Assembly: GCF_902459745.1 (NCBI RefSeq) | Contig: NZ_CABPSJ010000005.1 | Coordinates: forward strand, 370,209 to 434,208 | Length of the DNA stretch: 64,000 bases | Origin: Pandoraea communis | GTDB lineage: Bacteria; Pseudomonadota; Gammaproteobacteria; Burkholderiales; Burkholderiaceae | Direction: 5' to 3' | Shown here: piece by piece, positions 56,010 through 64,000 of the stretch | Numbering within the stretch: the stretch's first letter is position 1 | How the letters are laid out: each line of letters opens with the position of its first letter | Notes under the pieces: generated by a model | The model's input: only the letters and a program-made list of their open reading frames with translations | What the model was told of the DNA's origin: nothing | Database searches by the model: none | Translations under genes and position numbers: made by a program

Positions 56010-58352
56010 ATGAATATCGTCTGTATCGGCGGCGGTCCTGCTGGTCTGTATTTCGGGTTGTTGATGAAGCTGCGCGAGCCCTCCCACCGTGTCGTGGTGG
56101 TTGAGCGCAACCGGCCCTACGACACGTTCGGCTGGGGGGTGGTGTTCTCCGACGCCACCATGGACAACCTTCAGGAAGCCGATCCGGTCAGCGCCGCGCA
56201 GATCAACGACGCCTTCAACCACTGGGACGACATCGACATCCACTTCGAAGGCCGCACCATCACCTCCGGCGGCCACGGCTTCATCGGCATCGGCCGCAAG
56301 AAGCTGCTCAACATTCTGCAAGCGCGCTGCGAAGCCCTTGGCGTCGAACTGGTCTTCGAGACGGACGTCGCCGACGATCAGGACATTGCGCGCCGCTACC
56401 AGGCCGATCTGGTGATCGCCTCCGACGGCCTCAATAGCCGTATCCGCACGCGTTACGCCGACACCTACCGCCCGGATATCGATACGCGTCAGAACCGCTT
56501 CGTCTGGCTCGGCACGCATCGGCGTTTCGACGCCTTCACGTTCGCTTTCGAGAAGACGGAGCATGGCTGGTTTCAGGCGCATGCCTATCAGTTCGATGCC
56601 GACACATCGACGTTCATCGTCGAGACGCCCGAGGAAGTCTGGCGTGCCCACGGCATCGATCAGATGAGCCAGGAAGAGGGCGTGAAATTCTGCGAAAACC
56701 TCTTCGCCAAGTACCTCGACGGTCATGAACTGATGAGCAACGCCAAGCACCTTCGCGGCTCAGCCATCTGGATTCGTTTCCCGCGCGTGATTTGCGAACA
56801 CTGGGTGCACTGGAGCAATGTCGACGGCAAGCGCGTGCCTGTCGTACTCATGGGCGACGCCGCGCACACCGCACACTTTTCCATCGGGTCAGGCACCAAG
56901 CTCGCGCTGGAGGACGCCATCGCACTCGCCGACGGTCTCGGCACTCAGGGCGTCGACGCCCTGCCGGGCGTGCTGGCCGATTACGAAGCCGCGCGCAGCG
57001 TCGAAGTGCTCAAGATTCAGAACGCCGCACGCAACTCGACCGAGTGGTTCGAAACTGTCGAGCGCTATGCACGCTTTTCTCCGGAACAATTCGCTTATTC
57101 GCTGCTGACGCGCTCGCAACGCATCTCGCACGAAAATCTGCGCGTGCGCGACGCTGGTTACGTCGAAGGCTACGAAGACTGGCTCGCCGAGCATGCGGGT
57201 GTGAAACGTGCCGAAGGCCAGCACGCGATTCCGCCGATGTTCACGCCATTCCGTGCGCGCGAACTCACGCTCAAGAACCGCATCGTGATGTCGCCGATGG
57301 CCATGTACTCGGCCGTCGACGGCGTGCCAGGCGACTTTCACCTGGTGCACCTCGGCAGCCGCGCGCTGGGCGGTGCGGGCATGATCGTCGCGGAGATGAC
57401 CTGTGTGTCGCCTGACGCTCGCATCACGCCGGGATGTCCCGGTCTGTGGAACGATACGCAGCGCGACGCCTGGAAGCGTATCGTCGACTTCGTGCACGCG
57501 GGCAGCGATGCCAAGATCGCCATGCAGATCGGTCATGCCGGTCGTAAGGGCTCGACGCGCCTGGCCTGGGACGGGATCGATCAACCGCTTGCCGAGGGCA
57601 ACTGGCCGCTGATCTCCGCCTCGCCGCTGCCCTATATCGAGGACGTGTCGCAAACACCGCGCGAAATGACGCGCGCCGATATGGACCGGGTGAAGGACGA
57701 CTTCGTACACGCCGCCCGCCGCGCTGCCGAAGCCGGATTCGACTGGCTAGAGCTGCACTGTGCCCACGGGTATCTGCTCTCGAGCTTTATCTCGCCGCTC
57801 ACGAACCAGCGTGCCGACGAGTACGGCGGCTCGCTGGAGAATCGCCTGCGCTATCCGCTGGAGGTCTTCCATGCGGTGCGTGACGTCTGGCCGTCGGCCA
57901 AGCCGATGTCGGTGCGTATCTCCGCGCACGACTGGGTCGAGGGCGGTATTACGCCGGACGACGCGGTCGCCATCGCCCGCGCGTTCAAAGACGCCGGTGC
58001 CGATCTCATCGACTGTTCGTCGGGGCAGGTCAGCAAGGCCGAAAAACCGGTGTACGGACGGATGTTCCAGACGCCGTTCGCCGACCGCGTGCGCAACGAA
58101 GCGGGCATTCCAACGATTGCCGTCGGCGCGATTTTCGAGGCGGATCACGTGAACAGCATCATCGCGTCGGGCCGCGCCGATCTTTGTGCGCTGGCGCGCC
58201 CGCATCTGGCCGATCCGTTCTGGACACTGCATGAAGCCGCCAGGATCGGCTACAAGGATTTGCCGTGGCCGGCGCAGTACTATGCGGGCAAACGGCAGTA
58301 CGAGACCAATCTGGAGCGTGCTGCCGCCTACGCTCAACAGATTGGAAAATAA
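56010..58352 (+). CDS. 2-aminobenzoyl-CoA monooxygenase/reductase (bifunctional)
   Basis: 780 residues from ATG 56010, with GGAGG 6 bases upstream. N-terminal flavin monooxygenase half: FAD motif [16 protein letters not shown] (3-18) and [20 protein letters not shown] (about 285-304). C-terminal old-yellow-enzyme half from about 405: [51 protein letters not shown] (about 587-606), and [12 protein letters not shown]. This fusion is the ACMR enzyme of aerobic anthranilate degradation in Azoarcus evansii, which hydroxylates and reduces the ring; databases often call it salicylyl-CoA 5-hydroxylase. The downstream CoA ligase and beta-oxidation genes support the anthranilate role. Confidence 0.88.
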   Translation: MNIVCIGGGPAGLYFGLLMKLREPSHRVVVVERNRPYDTFGWGVVFSDATMDNLQEADPVSAAQINDAFNHWDDIDIHFEGRTITSGGHGFIGIGRKKLLNILQARCEALGVELVFETDVADDQDIARRYQADLVIASDGLNSRIRTRYADTYRPDIDTRQNRFVWLGTHRRFDAFTFAFEKTEHGWFQAHAYQFDADTSTFIVETPEEVWRAHGIDQMSQEEGVKFCENLFAKYLDGHELMSNAKHLRGSAIWIRFPRVICEHWVHWSNVDGKRVPVVLMGDAAHTAHFSIGSGTKLALEDAIALADGLGTQGVDALPGVLADYEAARSVEVLKIQNAARNSTEWFETVERYARFSPEQFAYSLLTRSQRISHENLRVRDAGYVEGYEDWLAEHAGVKRAEGQHAIPPMFTPFRARELTLKNRIVMSPMAMYSAVDGVPGDFHLVHLGSRALGGAGMIVAEMTCVSPDARITPGCPGLWNDTQRDAWKRIVDFVHAGSDAKIAMQIGHAGRKGSTRLAWDGIDQPLAEGNWPLISASPLPYIEDVSQTPREMTRADMDRVKDDFVHAARRAAEAGFDWLELHCAHGYLLSSFISPLTNQRADEYGGSLENRLRYPLEVFHAVRDVWPSAKPMSVRISAHDWVEGGITPDDAVAIARAFKDAGADLIDCSSGQVSKAEKPVYGRMFQTPFADRVRNEAGIPTIAVGAIFEADHVNSIIASGRADLCALARPHLADPFWTLHEAARIGYKDLPWPAQYYAGKRQYETNLERAAAYAQQIGK

Positions 58353-58361
58353 GGACAGTTC

Positions 58362-59183
58362 ATGACGTCAACGACAACCTCGCCCGGCCCGTCACCGGTA
58401 TTGCCGGCGTCGCTCAAGGGCGTGCACGCCCTCGTGACCGGCGGTGCGCGCGGCATCGGCGAAGCCGTCGCCAGGTCGCTGCTCGCACAGGGCGCACGTG
58501 TAACGCTGCTCGGGCGTAGCGAAGCCACACTCTCGCGCGGTGCACAGGCACTTGCCGTGCATGGTGACGTTGCCTGGGTGAGCGCTGACATTTCGGACGC
58601 CGCCGCAGTCGCAGCGGCCTTTGCGCAGGCAGCCGAGCGTTTCGGCCCGGTGCAGGTGCTCGTCAACAACGCGGGACAAGCGCTCAGCGCACCGTTCGGC
58701 AAGACGGACGGTGTACTTTGGCAGCAGATGATCGACGTCAACCTGACGGGGACGTTTCACTGCATTTCTGCCGCACTGCCCGCCATGGTGAGCGCCGGCT
58801 GGGGCCGTATCGTGAACGTGGCGAGCACCGCCGGGTTGATCGGCTACCCCTACGTGACGGCGTATTGCGCTGCGAAGCACGGCGTTGTCGGACTGACGCG
58901 CGCGCTGGCGCTCGAAGTGGCGAAGAAGGGCGTGACGGTCAACGCCGTCTGCCCGGGCTATACGGAAACGGACATCGTGCGCGACGCCGTGGCGAACATT
59001 GTCGCCAAGACCGGACGCAGCGAAGACGACGCACGCGCCGAGCTGGCCAAGCGCAATCCGCAGGGGCGTCTCGTGCAGCCGCAAGAGGTCGCCGATGCGG
59101 TGCTGTGGCTCTGCCAGCCGGGTGCCGGTGCGGTAACGGGACAGTCGATCGCGGTCGCCGGCGGTGAAGTCACCGTCGGCTGA
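58362..59183 (+). CDS. SDR-family dehydrogenase (3-hydroxyacyl-CoA dehydrogenase-like)
   Basis: 273 residues, 9 bases after the monooxygenase stop. Rossmann motif [20 protein letters not shown] (about 23-42, TGxxxGxG), NNAG (about 104-107), Ser in [20 protein letters not shown] and the catalytic Tyr/Lys in YCAAKHG (about 166-172). By place in the operon it likely oxidises a hydroxyacyl-CoA formed after hydration of the ring-derived enoyl-CoA. The exact substrate is inferred from pathway context only. Confidence 0.88.
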   Translation: MTSTTTSPGPSPVLPASLKGVHALVTGGARGIGEAVARSLLAQGARVTLLGRSEATLSRGAQALAVHGDVAWVSADISDAAAVAAAFAQAAERFGPVQVLVNNAGQALSAPFGKTDGVLWQQMIDVNLTGTFHCISAALPAMVSAGWGRIVNVASTAGLIGYPYVTAYCAAKHGVVGLTRALALEVAKKGVTVNAVCPGYTETDIVRDAVANIVAKTGRSEDDARAELAKRNPQGRLVQPQEVADAVLWLCQPGAGAVTGQSIAVAGGEVTVG

Positions 59184-59218
59184 GCGCGAATATAAAACCT
59201 ATCCAAGGAGATCGGCCA

Positions 59219-60082
59219 ATGAGTGACGTGAAACTGACGATGGCGCATCACAAGCGCCCATTCGCGAACTATGAAGCCAAGCACTTTCTGTGGTCGGTGT
59301 CGAACGACGCCGGGGGGCGTCCGAGCATCGGCACGATCACGCTGAACCGTCCGGGCAAGAAGAATCCGCTGACGTTCGACTCGTATGCCGAACTGCGAGA
59401 TCTGTTCCGCGGACTGGTCTATGCGACGGACGTCAAGACGATCGTCGTAACGGGCGCGGGCGGCAATTTCTGCTCGGGCGGCGACGTCCACGAAATCATT
59501 GGGCCGCTCACGCAAATGAGCATGCCGGAGCTGCTCGATTTCACGCGCATGACGGGCGATCTGGTCAAGGCGATGCGCGCGTGTCCGCAGCCGATCATCA
59601 GCGCTATCGACGGCATTTGCGCTGGCGCGGGGGCGATGATGGCGCTCGCGTCGGACATGCGTCTGGGCACGCCGCAGGCGAAGACGGCGTTCCTGTTCGT
59701 GCGCGTCGGTCTGGCCGGTGCCGACATGGGGGCTTGCACGCTGCTGCCGCGCATGATCGGACAGGGGCGCGCTTCGGAACTGCTTTACACCGGTCGCGTG
59801 ATGACGGCGGAGGAAGGGCTGCAATGGGGGTTCTTCAATGCGCTGCATGACGGTGGCACGGTGCTCAGCGCCGCGCAGACGCTGGCCGATCAGATCGCTT
59901 GCGGCCCGACGTTCGCGCACGGCGTGACGAAGAAGCTGCTGCATCAGGAATGGAATATGGGCGTGGACGAGGCTATCGAGGCCGAAGCCGAAGCGCAAGC
60001 GATCTGCATGCAGACGAAGGATTTCCGTCGTGCCTACGACGCTTTCGTCGCGAAGCAGAAACCGGTATTCAACGGCGACTGA
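59219..60082 (+). CDS. enoyl-CoA hydratase/isomerase family protein
   Basis: 287 residues; AAGGAGA lies about 7 bases before ATG 59219. Crotonase-fold features: [20 protein letters not shown] (about 38-57), oxyanion-hole segment [15 protein letters not shown] (about 83-97) and [20 protein letters not shown] (about 130-149), then [20 protein letters not shown]. Probably hydrates or opens a ring-derived CoA thioester in the aminobenzoate pathway. 13 bases separate it from the acyl-CoA dehydrogenase gene. Confidence 0.88.
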   Translation: MSDVKLTMAHHKRPFANYEAKHFLWSVSNDAGGRPSIGTITLNRPGKKNPLTFDSYAELRDLFRGLVYATDVKTIVVTGAGGNFCSGGDVHEIIGPLTQMSMPELLDFTRMTGDLVKAMRACPQPIISAIDGICAGAGAMMALASDMRLGTPQAKTAFLFVRVGLAGADMGACTLLPRMIGQGRASELLYTGRVMTAEEGLQWGFFNALHDGGTVLSAAQTLADQIACGPTFAHGVTKKLLHQEWNMGVDEAIEAEAEAQAICMQTKDFRRAYDAFVAKQKPVFNGD

Positions 60083-60095
60083 CGCGAGCGAGACG

Positions 60096-61280
60096 ATGAG
60101 CGATATCACTCCCCATAACCCGCGCAACGCCGACTTTCTGGCGTGGCCGTTTTTTGACGATGCGCATCGCCGTCTGGGCACGGAACTGGACGCCTGGTGC
60201 TCGCGCGAATTGAAGGTCGATCATCACGCCGACACCGATGCGACGTGCGTGTCGCTGGTACGGCAACTGGGCCGCGCGGGCTGGCTGAGGTATTGCGTGC
60301 CCGCCAGTCACGGCGGCGCGCTGGACAAGCTGGATTCGCGGGCGTTATGCGTGCTGCGCGAGACGCTCGCGCGTCACGACGGCCTTGCCGACTTCGCTTT
60401 CGCGATGCAGGGGCTGGGCAGCGGCGCGATCACGCTCGCGGGCAGCGAGTCGCTCAAGCAGCGTTATTTGCCGCGCGTAGCGTCAGGTGAGGCGATTGCG
60501 GCGTTCGCGCTGTCTGAGCCGAACGCCGGATCGGATGTGGCGGCGATGGCCTGTTCGGCGACGCCGGATGGCGGGGACTATGTTCTGAACGGTGAGAAGA
60601 CCTGGATTTCGAATGGCGGCATCGCGGACTTCTACTGTGTGTTCGTCCGCACGGGGGAAGCACCAGGGGCGCGGGGTATCAGCGCGTTCGTGGTCGACGC
60701 GAACACGCCGGGTCTGACGATTGCCGAGCGCATCGACGTGAGCGCACCGCATCCGCTCGCCCGTCTGAAGTTCGAGAACTGCCGCGTGCCGGCCTCGCAG
60801 CGCTTGGGCGAAGCGGGGCAGGGCTTCAAGGTTGCGATGATGACGCTGGATATTTTCCGTGCGTCGGTGGCGGCGGCGGCGCTGGGCTTCGCGCGTCGCG
60901 CGCTCGATGAAGGGCTCGCACGTGCGAAGTCGCGCGAGATGTTCGGCCAGACGCTGGCCGATTTCCAGATCACGCAGGCCGCGCTGGGCGAGATGGCGAC
61001 GTCGGTGGACGCCGCAGCATTGCTCACGTATCGCGCAGCCTGGCAACGCGATGTGCAGGGGCAGCGTACGACGCGCGAAGCGGCGATGGCAAAGATGTAT
61101 GCGACGGAATCGGCGCAGCAGGTCATTGACCGTGCATTGCAGATGTTTGGCGGCGCGGGCGTGGTATCGGGCGCGATTGTGGAGCGTCTGTATCGGGAGA
61201 TTCGCTCGCTGCGGATCTATGAAGGGGCAACGGAAGTACAAAAGCTGATTATCGCGCGAGAACTGCTCAAGGACGCCTGA
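60096..61280 (+). CDS. acyl-CoA dehydrogenase
   Basis: 394 residues from ATG 60096 ([14 protein letters not shown]); the frame open to 60030 overlaps the previous gene. FAD-binding segment [20 protein letters not shown] (about 134-153), [20 protein letters not shown] (about 165-184), [20 protein letters not shown] (about 281-300), and the C-terminal [40 protein letters not shown]. The catalytic Glu is in YEGATEV. Likely introduces a double bond into a CoA thioester after dearomatisation. Electrons would go to ETF, which is not encoded in the window. Confidence 0.92.
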   Translation: MSDITPHNPRNADFLAWPFFDDAHRRLGTELDAWCSRELKVDHHADTDATCVSLVRQLGRAGWLRYCVPASHGGALDKLDSRALCVLRETLARHDGLADFAFAMQGLGSGAITLAGSESLKQRYLPRVASGEAIAAFALSEPNAGSDVAAMACSATPDGGDYVLNGEKTWISNGGIADFYCVFVRTGEAPGARGISAFVVDANTPGLTIAERIDVSAPHPLARLKFENCRVPASQRLGEAGQGFKVAMMTLDIFRASVAAAALGFARRALDEGLARAKSREMFGQTLADFQITQAALGEMATSVDAAALLTYRAAWQRDVQGQRTTREAAMAKMYATESAQQVIDRALQMFGGAGVVSGAIVERLYREIRSLRIYEGATEVQKLIIARELLKDA

Positions 61281-61318
61281 GCGCTGTCTTTGACTTACCC
61301 GGGGGCAAGGAGAAGCAC

Positions 61319-62962
61319 ATGGAACGATCTGGACATCTCGACACTTTCGCGCGCGACAATCTGCCGCCCGCCGATCAGTGGCCTGAGTTTCTGCTGGACA
61401 ATCCGGATGTGGCATACCCGGCGCGCATCAATTGCGCCGCCGAACTGCTGGATCGTGTGATCGATGAAGGTCGCGGCAATGCGCCCGCGATCTATTCGGT
61501 GGAGAACGGCACGCCGACGGTCACGACGTATCTCGGTTTGCGCGAGATGGTGGATCGCATCTCTCATGTGCTTCGCAATGACATGGCATTGGTGCCGGGC
61601 AACCGTGTGTTGCTGCGCGGCCCGAACAATCTGTTCATGGCCGCCGCATGGCTTGCCGTGATCAAGGCGGGACTTGTCGGCGTGCCGACGATGCCGCTGC
61701 TGCGCGCGAAGGAACTGAAGCAGATCATCGACAAGGCGGAGGTCGGCGCGGCACTGTGCGACGGGCGTCTGAAGGAGGAGCTTGAGTTCAACCGCGAGTC
61801 GAGCAACGAGTATTTCTGCCCGGCGTTGAAGCAGGTGGTGTATTTCCACGATGTGGGTGAGGGCTCACTGGAGGCACGCATGGCGCGTCAGCCAGCGAGC
61901 TTCGAGGCCTGCGATACAGCGGTGGACGATGTCTGCCTGATCGCTTTCACGAGCGGTACGACGGGCCAGCCGAAGGGCACGATGCACTTTCATCGCGATG
62001 TGCTCGCGATGTGCGATTTGTTCCCCCGTCATGTGCTGAAGCCGAGGCTGGATGACATCTTCTGCGGTACTCCCCCGTTAGCGTTCACTTTCGGCACGGG
62101 TGGCTTGTTGACGTTCCCGTTGCGTGTCGGGGCGGCGACGGTGTTGCTGGAGAAGCTCACACCGGACAGTCTGTTGCAGGCGATAGAAACTTACCGCGCG
62201 ACGATCTGTTTCACGGCCCCGACGTTTTATCGTCAGATGGCGGCACTCGTGGGCAAGTACGATTTGTCGAGCCTGAAGAAGACGGTGTCGGCCGGCGAGG
62301 CGTTGCCCGATGCGACGCGTCAGCTATGGAAGCAGGCTTCGGGCATCGAGATGATCGACGGTATCGGCGGCACGGAGATGATCCACATTTTCATCTCGGC
62401 GGCAAACGGTGACGTGGTGCCGGGGGCGATCGGTAAACCGGTGCCGGGCTACATCGCGATGATCGTGGACGAAAATATGCAACCGCTGCCGCCGGGCAAG
62501 GTGGGCAAACTGGCAGTGAAGGGCCCGACCGGTTGCCGGTATCTCGCGGACTCGCGTCAAACGAGTTATGTGAAGAACGGCTGGAATCTGCCGGGCGACA
62601 CGTTCATGTGCGACGAAGCGGGCAATTACTACTATCAGGCCCGCTCCGACGACATGATTGTCTCGGCCGGATATAACATCGCAGGCCCGGAAGTGGAGTC
62701 GGCACTACTGAAGCATCCGGCCGTGGCGGAGTGCGGGGTGGTGGGCGCGAACGATGAGGCGCGCGGCCAGATCGTGAAGGCGTATGTGGTGCTCAAGGCC
62801 GGTGAGTCGCGCGACGACGCGATGGTGAAGACGCTTCAGGAGTATGTGAAGGCTAACATCGCCCCGTATAAATATCCGCGCGCCATTGAGTTTGTCGACA
62901 CGTTGCCTCGTACGGAAACGGGCAAACTGCAACGCTTCAAGCTCCGGCAGACGGGGCAGTGA
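61319..62962 (+). CDS. 2-aminobenzoate--CoA ligase (benzoate-CoA ligase family)
   Basis: 547 residues; ATG 61319 follows CAAGGAG by 7 bases. AMP-forming ligase: P-loop LIAFTSGTTGQPKGTMHFHR (about 203-222), aromatic-acid pocket region PLAFTFGTGGLLTFPLRVGA (about 251-270), IDGIGGTEMIHIFISA (about 345-360), YYYQARSDDMIVSAGYNIAG (about 439-458) and the C-terminal lysine in LPRTETGKLQRF. The GGTEMIHIFISA segment is as in benzoate/2-aminobenzoate ligases. It activates anthranilate to 2-aminobenzoyl-CoA, the substrate of the bifunctional monooxygenase encoded at 56010. Confidence 0.9.
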   Translation: MERSGHLDTFARDNLPPADQWPEFLLDNPDVAYPARINCAAELLDRVIDEGRGNAPAIYSVENGTPTVTTYLGLREMVDRISHVLRNDMALVPGNRVLLRGPNNLFMAAAWLAVIKAGLVGVPTMPLLRAKELKQIIDKAEVGAALCDGRLKEELEFNRESSNEYFCPALKQVVYFHDVGEGSLEARMARQPASFEACDTAVDDVCLIAFTSGTTGQPKGTMHFHRDVLAMCDLFPRHVLKPRLDDIFCGTPPLAFTFGTGGLLTFPLRVGAATVLLEKLTPDSLLQAIETYRATICFTAPTFYRQMAALVGKYDLSSLKKTVSAGEALPDATRQLWKQASGIEMIDGIGGTEMIHIFISAANGDVVPGAIGKPVPGYIAMIVDENMQPLPPGKVGKLAVKGPTGCRYLADSRQTSYVKNGWNLPGDTFMCDEAGNYYYQARSDDMIVSAGYNIAGPEVESALLKHPAVAECGVVGANDEARGQIVKAYVVLKAGESRDDAMVKTLQEYVKANIAPYKYPRAIEFVDTLPRTETGKLQRFKLRQTGQ

Positions 62963-63033
62963 AGCACGGGGGGAGTGCTCCAGTCGGCGCTCACTCACTT
63001 TGAACAATCCTGCTCGCAGGGGAGGAGAAAACT

Positions 63034-63504
63034 ATGTCGGAGGCTGATGTGGCCACGCACGCATTCGTGAAGCCGCTGCTGGTGCGCTTCAAACACTGCG
63101 ATCCGGCAGGCATCGTTTTTTATCCGCGCTATTTTGAGATGATCAACGATCTGGTCGAAGACTGGTGCGCCGAAGGGCTCAACCTGTCATTCGGCGAGAT
63201 GCATCTGCGCGACGGCATGGGTGTGCCGACAGCGAACGTCGAATGTCGCTTCAGTGCCCCCAGTTTCTTAGGCGAGACGCTGCTTCGCTCGCTGGAAGTC
63301 TCGCGTCTCGGCCGCTCATCCATGACGCTGCGCATCCGGTTCGCCGGTGCAAACGACGAGACGCGTCTACAAGCCACGCTGGTACTGGTCTGGGTCGCGA
63401 AAGGCGCAGGCGGAAGACCCGCCCCGATCGCCATACCCCCGGCCCAACGCGAGGCCATCGTGCGCTTTGCCGCACCCGATTCTGTCATTGAAGGAGTGTC
63501 CTGA
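63034..63504 (+). CDS. acyl-CoA thioesterase, 4-hydroxybenzoyl-CoA type
   Basis: 156 residues; GGGGAGGAG lies just upstream. Hot-dog fold with the 4HBT active-site segment LVRFKHCDPAGIVFYPRYFE (about 13-32, catalytic Asp in CDPAG), then MINDLVEDWCAEGLNLSFGE. It may release free acids from stalled CoA thioesters of the pathway, recycling CoA. Its stop shares one base with the start of the RidA gene. Confidence 0.88.
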   Translation: MSEADVATHAFVKPLLVRFKHCDPAGIVFYPRYFEMINDLVEDWCAEGLNLSFGEMHLRDGMGVPTANVECRFSAPSFLGETLLRSLEVSRLGRSSMTLRIRFAGANDETRLQATLVLVWVAKGAGGRPAPIAIPPAQREAIVRFAAPDSVIEGVS

Positions 63505-63917
63505 TGCTGCAAGTTCTGCAACCACCCGAATGGGCGAAACCGCGCGGCTACGCGAACGGCATGGCTTTCGAAATGACGGCCGGCAGCCGCATCGTGTTTG
63601 TCGGCGGTCAGATTGGCTGGAACGGACAGCAACGTTTTGAAACGGATGATTTCGCACTGCAAGTTCGTCAGACCCTCGAGAACATCGTGGCGATTCTGGC
63701 CGAAGGCAACGCCAAGCCGGAACACATCGTGCGGATGACCTGGTACGTCAAGAATAAACGCGAGTATGTGGAGAGCTATCGCGCCATCGGCGAACACTAC
63801 CGCGCCATCATCGGACGCCATTTCCCCGCAATGACCGCCGTCGAAGTCGCCGATCTGATCGAGGACGAAGCCAAGGTCGAGATCGAAGTGACTGCGGTGG
63901 TGCCCGCCGCTCTATAA
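63504..63917 (+). CDS. RidA/YjgF family enamine/imine deaminase
   Basis: 137 residues, translationally coupled to the thioesterase (TGATG overlap). Features: GSRIVFVGGQIGWNGQQRFE (about 27-46), DFALQVRQTLENIVAILAEG, VRMTWYVKNKREYVESYRAI and FPAMTAVEVADLIEDEAKVE (about 109-128), the last being the family's C-terminal signature. RidA proteins hydrolyse enamines/imines to ketones plus ammonia. In this operon the ring-reduced 2-amino-oxocyclohexene carboxyl-CoA is itself an enamine, so RidA could remove its amino group; this is inference. Confidence 0.9.
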   Translation: MLQVLQPPEWAKPRGYANGMAFEMTAGSRIVFVGGQIGWNGQQRFETDDFALQVRQTLENIVAILAEGNAKPEHIVRMTWYVKNKREYVESYRAIGEHYRAIIGRHFPAMTAVEVADLIEDEAKVEIEVTAVVPAAL

Positions 63918-63941
63918 ATCCGCCCTCAACACCGCCCTCCA

Positions 63942-64000
63942 GACGGACCGGAGCCCCTTTCCGCCTCTCAGACATAAACCCAACTCGCTGCAGAAAGGCG
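63942..64000. repeat. dispersed palindromic repeat, copy 2 (cut by window end)
   Basis: The arm 63942-63964 (GGACCGGAGCCCC-type) and loop CTCTCAGACA...CCCAACTCGC match the repeat at 4882-4952 in opposite orientation. The second arm begins at about 63991 and is cut at the end of the window. Confidence 0.7.

Overview
The window is about 64 kb of high-GC DNA from a beta-proteobacterium of the Burkholderiaceae. Gene content (monomeric isocitrate dehydrogenase, general porin, the methyltransferase/gloB/mltD neighbourhood, prpE, an aerobic 2-aminobenzoyl-CoA pathway, large two-partner secretion locus) is compatible with Pandoraea or a close relative; the genus is an inference from remembered gene content.

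Layout. 1-5.9 kb: OsmC-like protein and LLM-class monooxygenase, a YhhS-like MFS exporter, a MocR regulator and a GNAT acetyltransferase. 5.9-8.4 kb: NCS2 purine permease and porin. 8.4-9.25 kb: a non-coding block built as a large inverted repeat with two hairpins that share an identical loop. 9.25-16.3 kb: PF10118 di-iron-like hydrolase with divergent TetR regulator, PhzF isomerase, ACS-type MFS transporter with a structured leader, monomeric Icd. 16.8-19.5 kb: Slam-like outer-membrane translocon plus its probable secreted cargo (type XI secretion pair). 19.6-26.0 kb: two-component system divergent from PepSY, DUF2271, PepSY/flavodoxin/reductase and ApbE genes, an extracytoplasmic flavinylation module. 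26.4-31.8 kb: tRNA-Val(CAC), dnaQ, rnhA, methyltransferase, gloB, mltD.

32.0-34.3 kb holds a compact three-gene RiPP-like cassette: a 60-residue candidate precursor, a shortened lasso-B-like protein whose catalytic His position reads Asn, and an intact lasso-C-like asparagine-synthetase homologue with two altered ATP-site residues. The candidate core has no Asp/Glu and no transporter is adjacent, so the cassette is either decaying or does different chemistry. 34.6-42.2 kb: prpE, a DHA2 MFS pump, and a LysR regulator divergent from an M20 peptidase/MHS transporter operon.

42.3-55.5 kb is a complete cdiB-cdiA-cdiI contact-dependent inhibition locus (minus strand) with a 3513-residue CdiA, an ENN pretoxin motif, a Gly/Ala-rich probably membrane-active toxin tip and a small membrane immunity protein. 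Downstream lie an orphan toxin-tip fragment, an IS3-type transposase remnant and a damaged DUF5076 gene. 56-63.9 kb is a seven-gene operon for CoA-dependent aerobic 2-aminobenzoate (anthranilate) degradation. The window ends inside a second copy of a palindromic repeat first seen at 4.9 kb.

The strongest candidates for something undescribed are the atypical lasso-like cassette, the Slam/cargo pair, the DUF2271 flavinylation target, and the hairpin repeat families.
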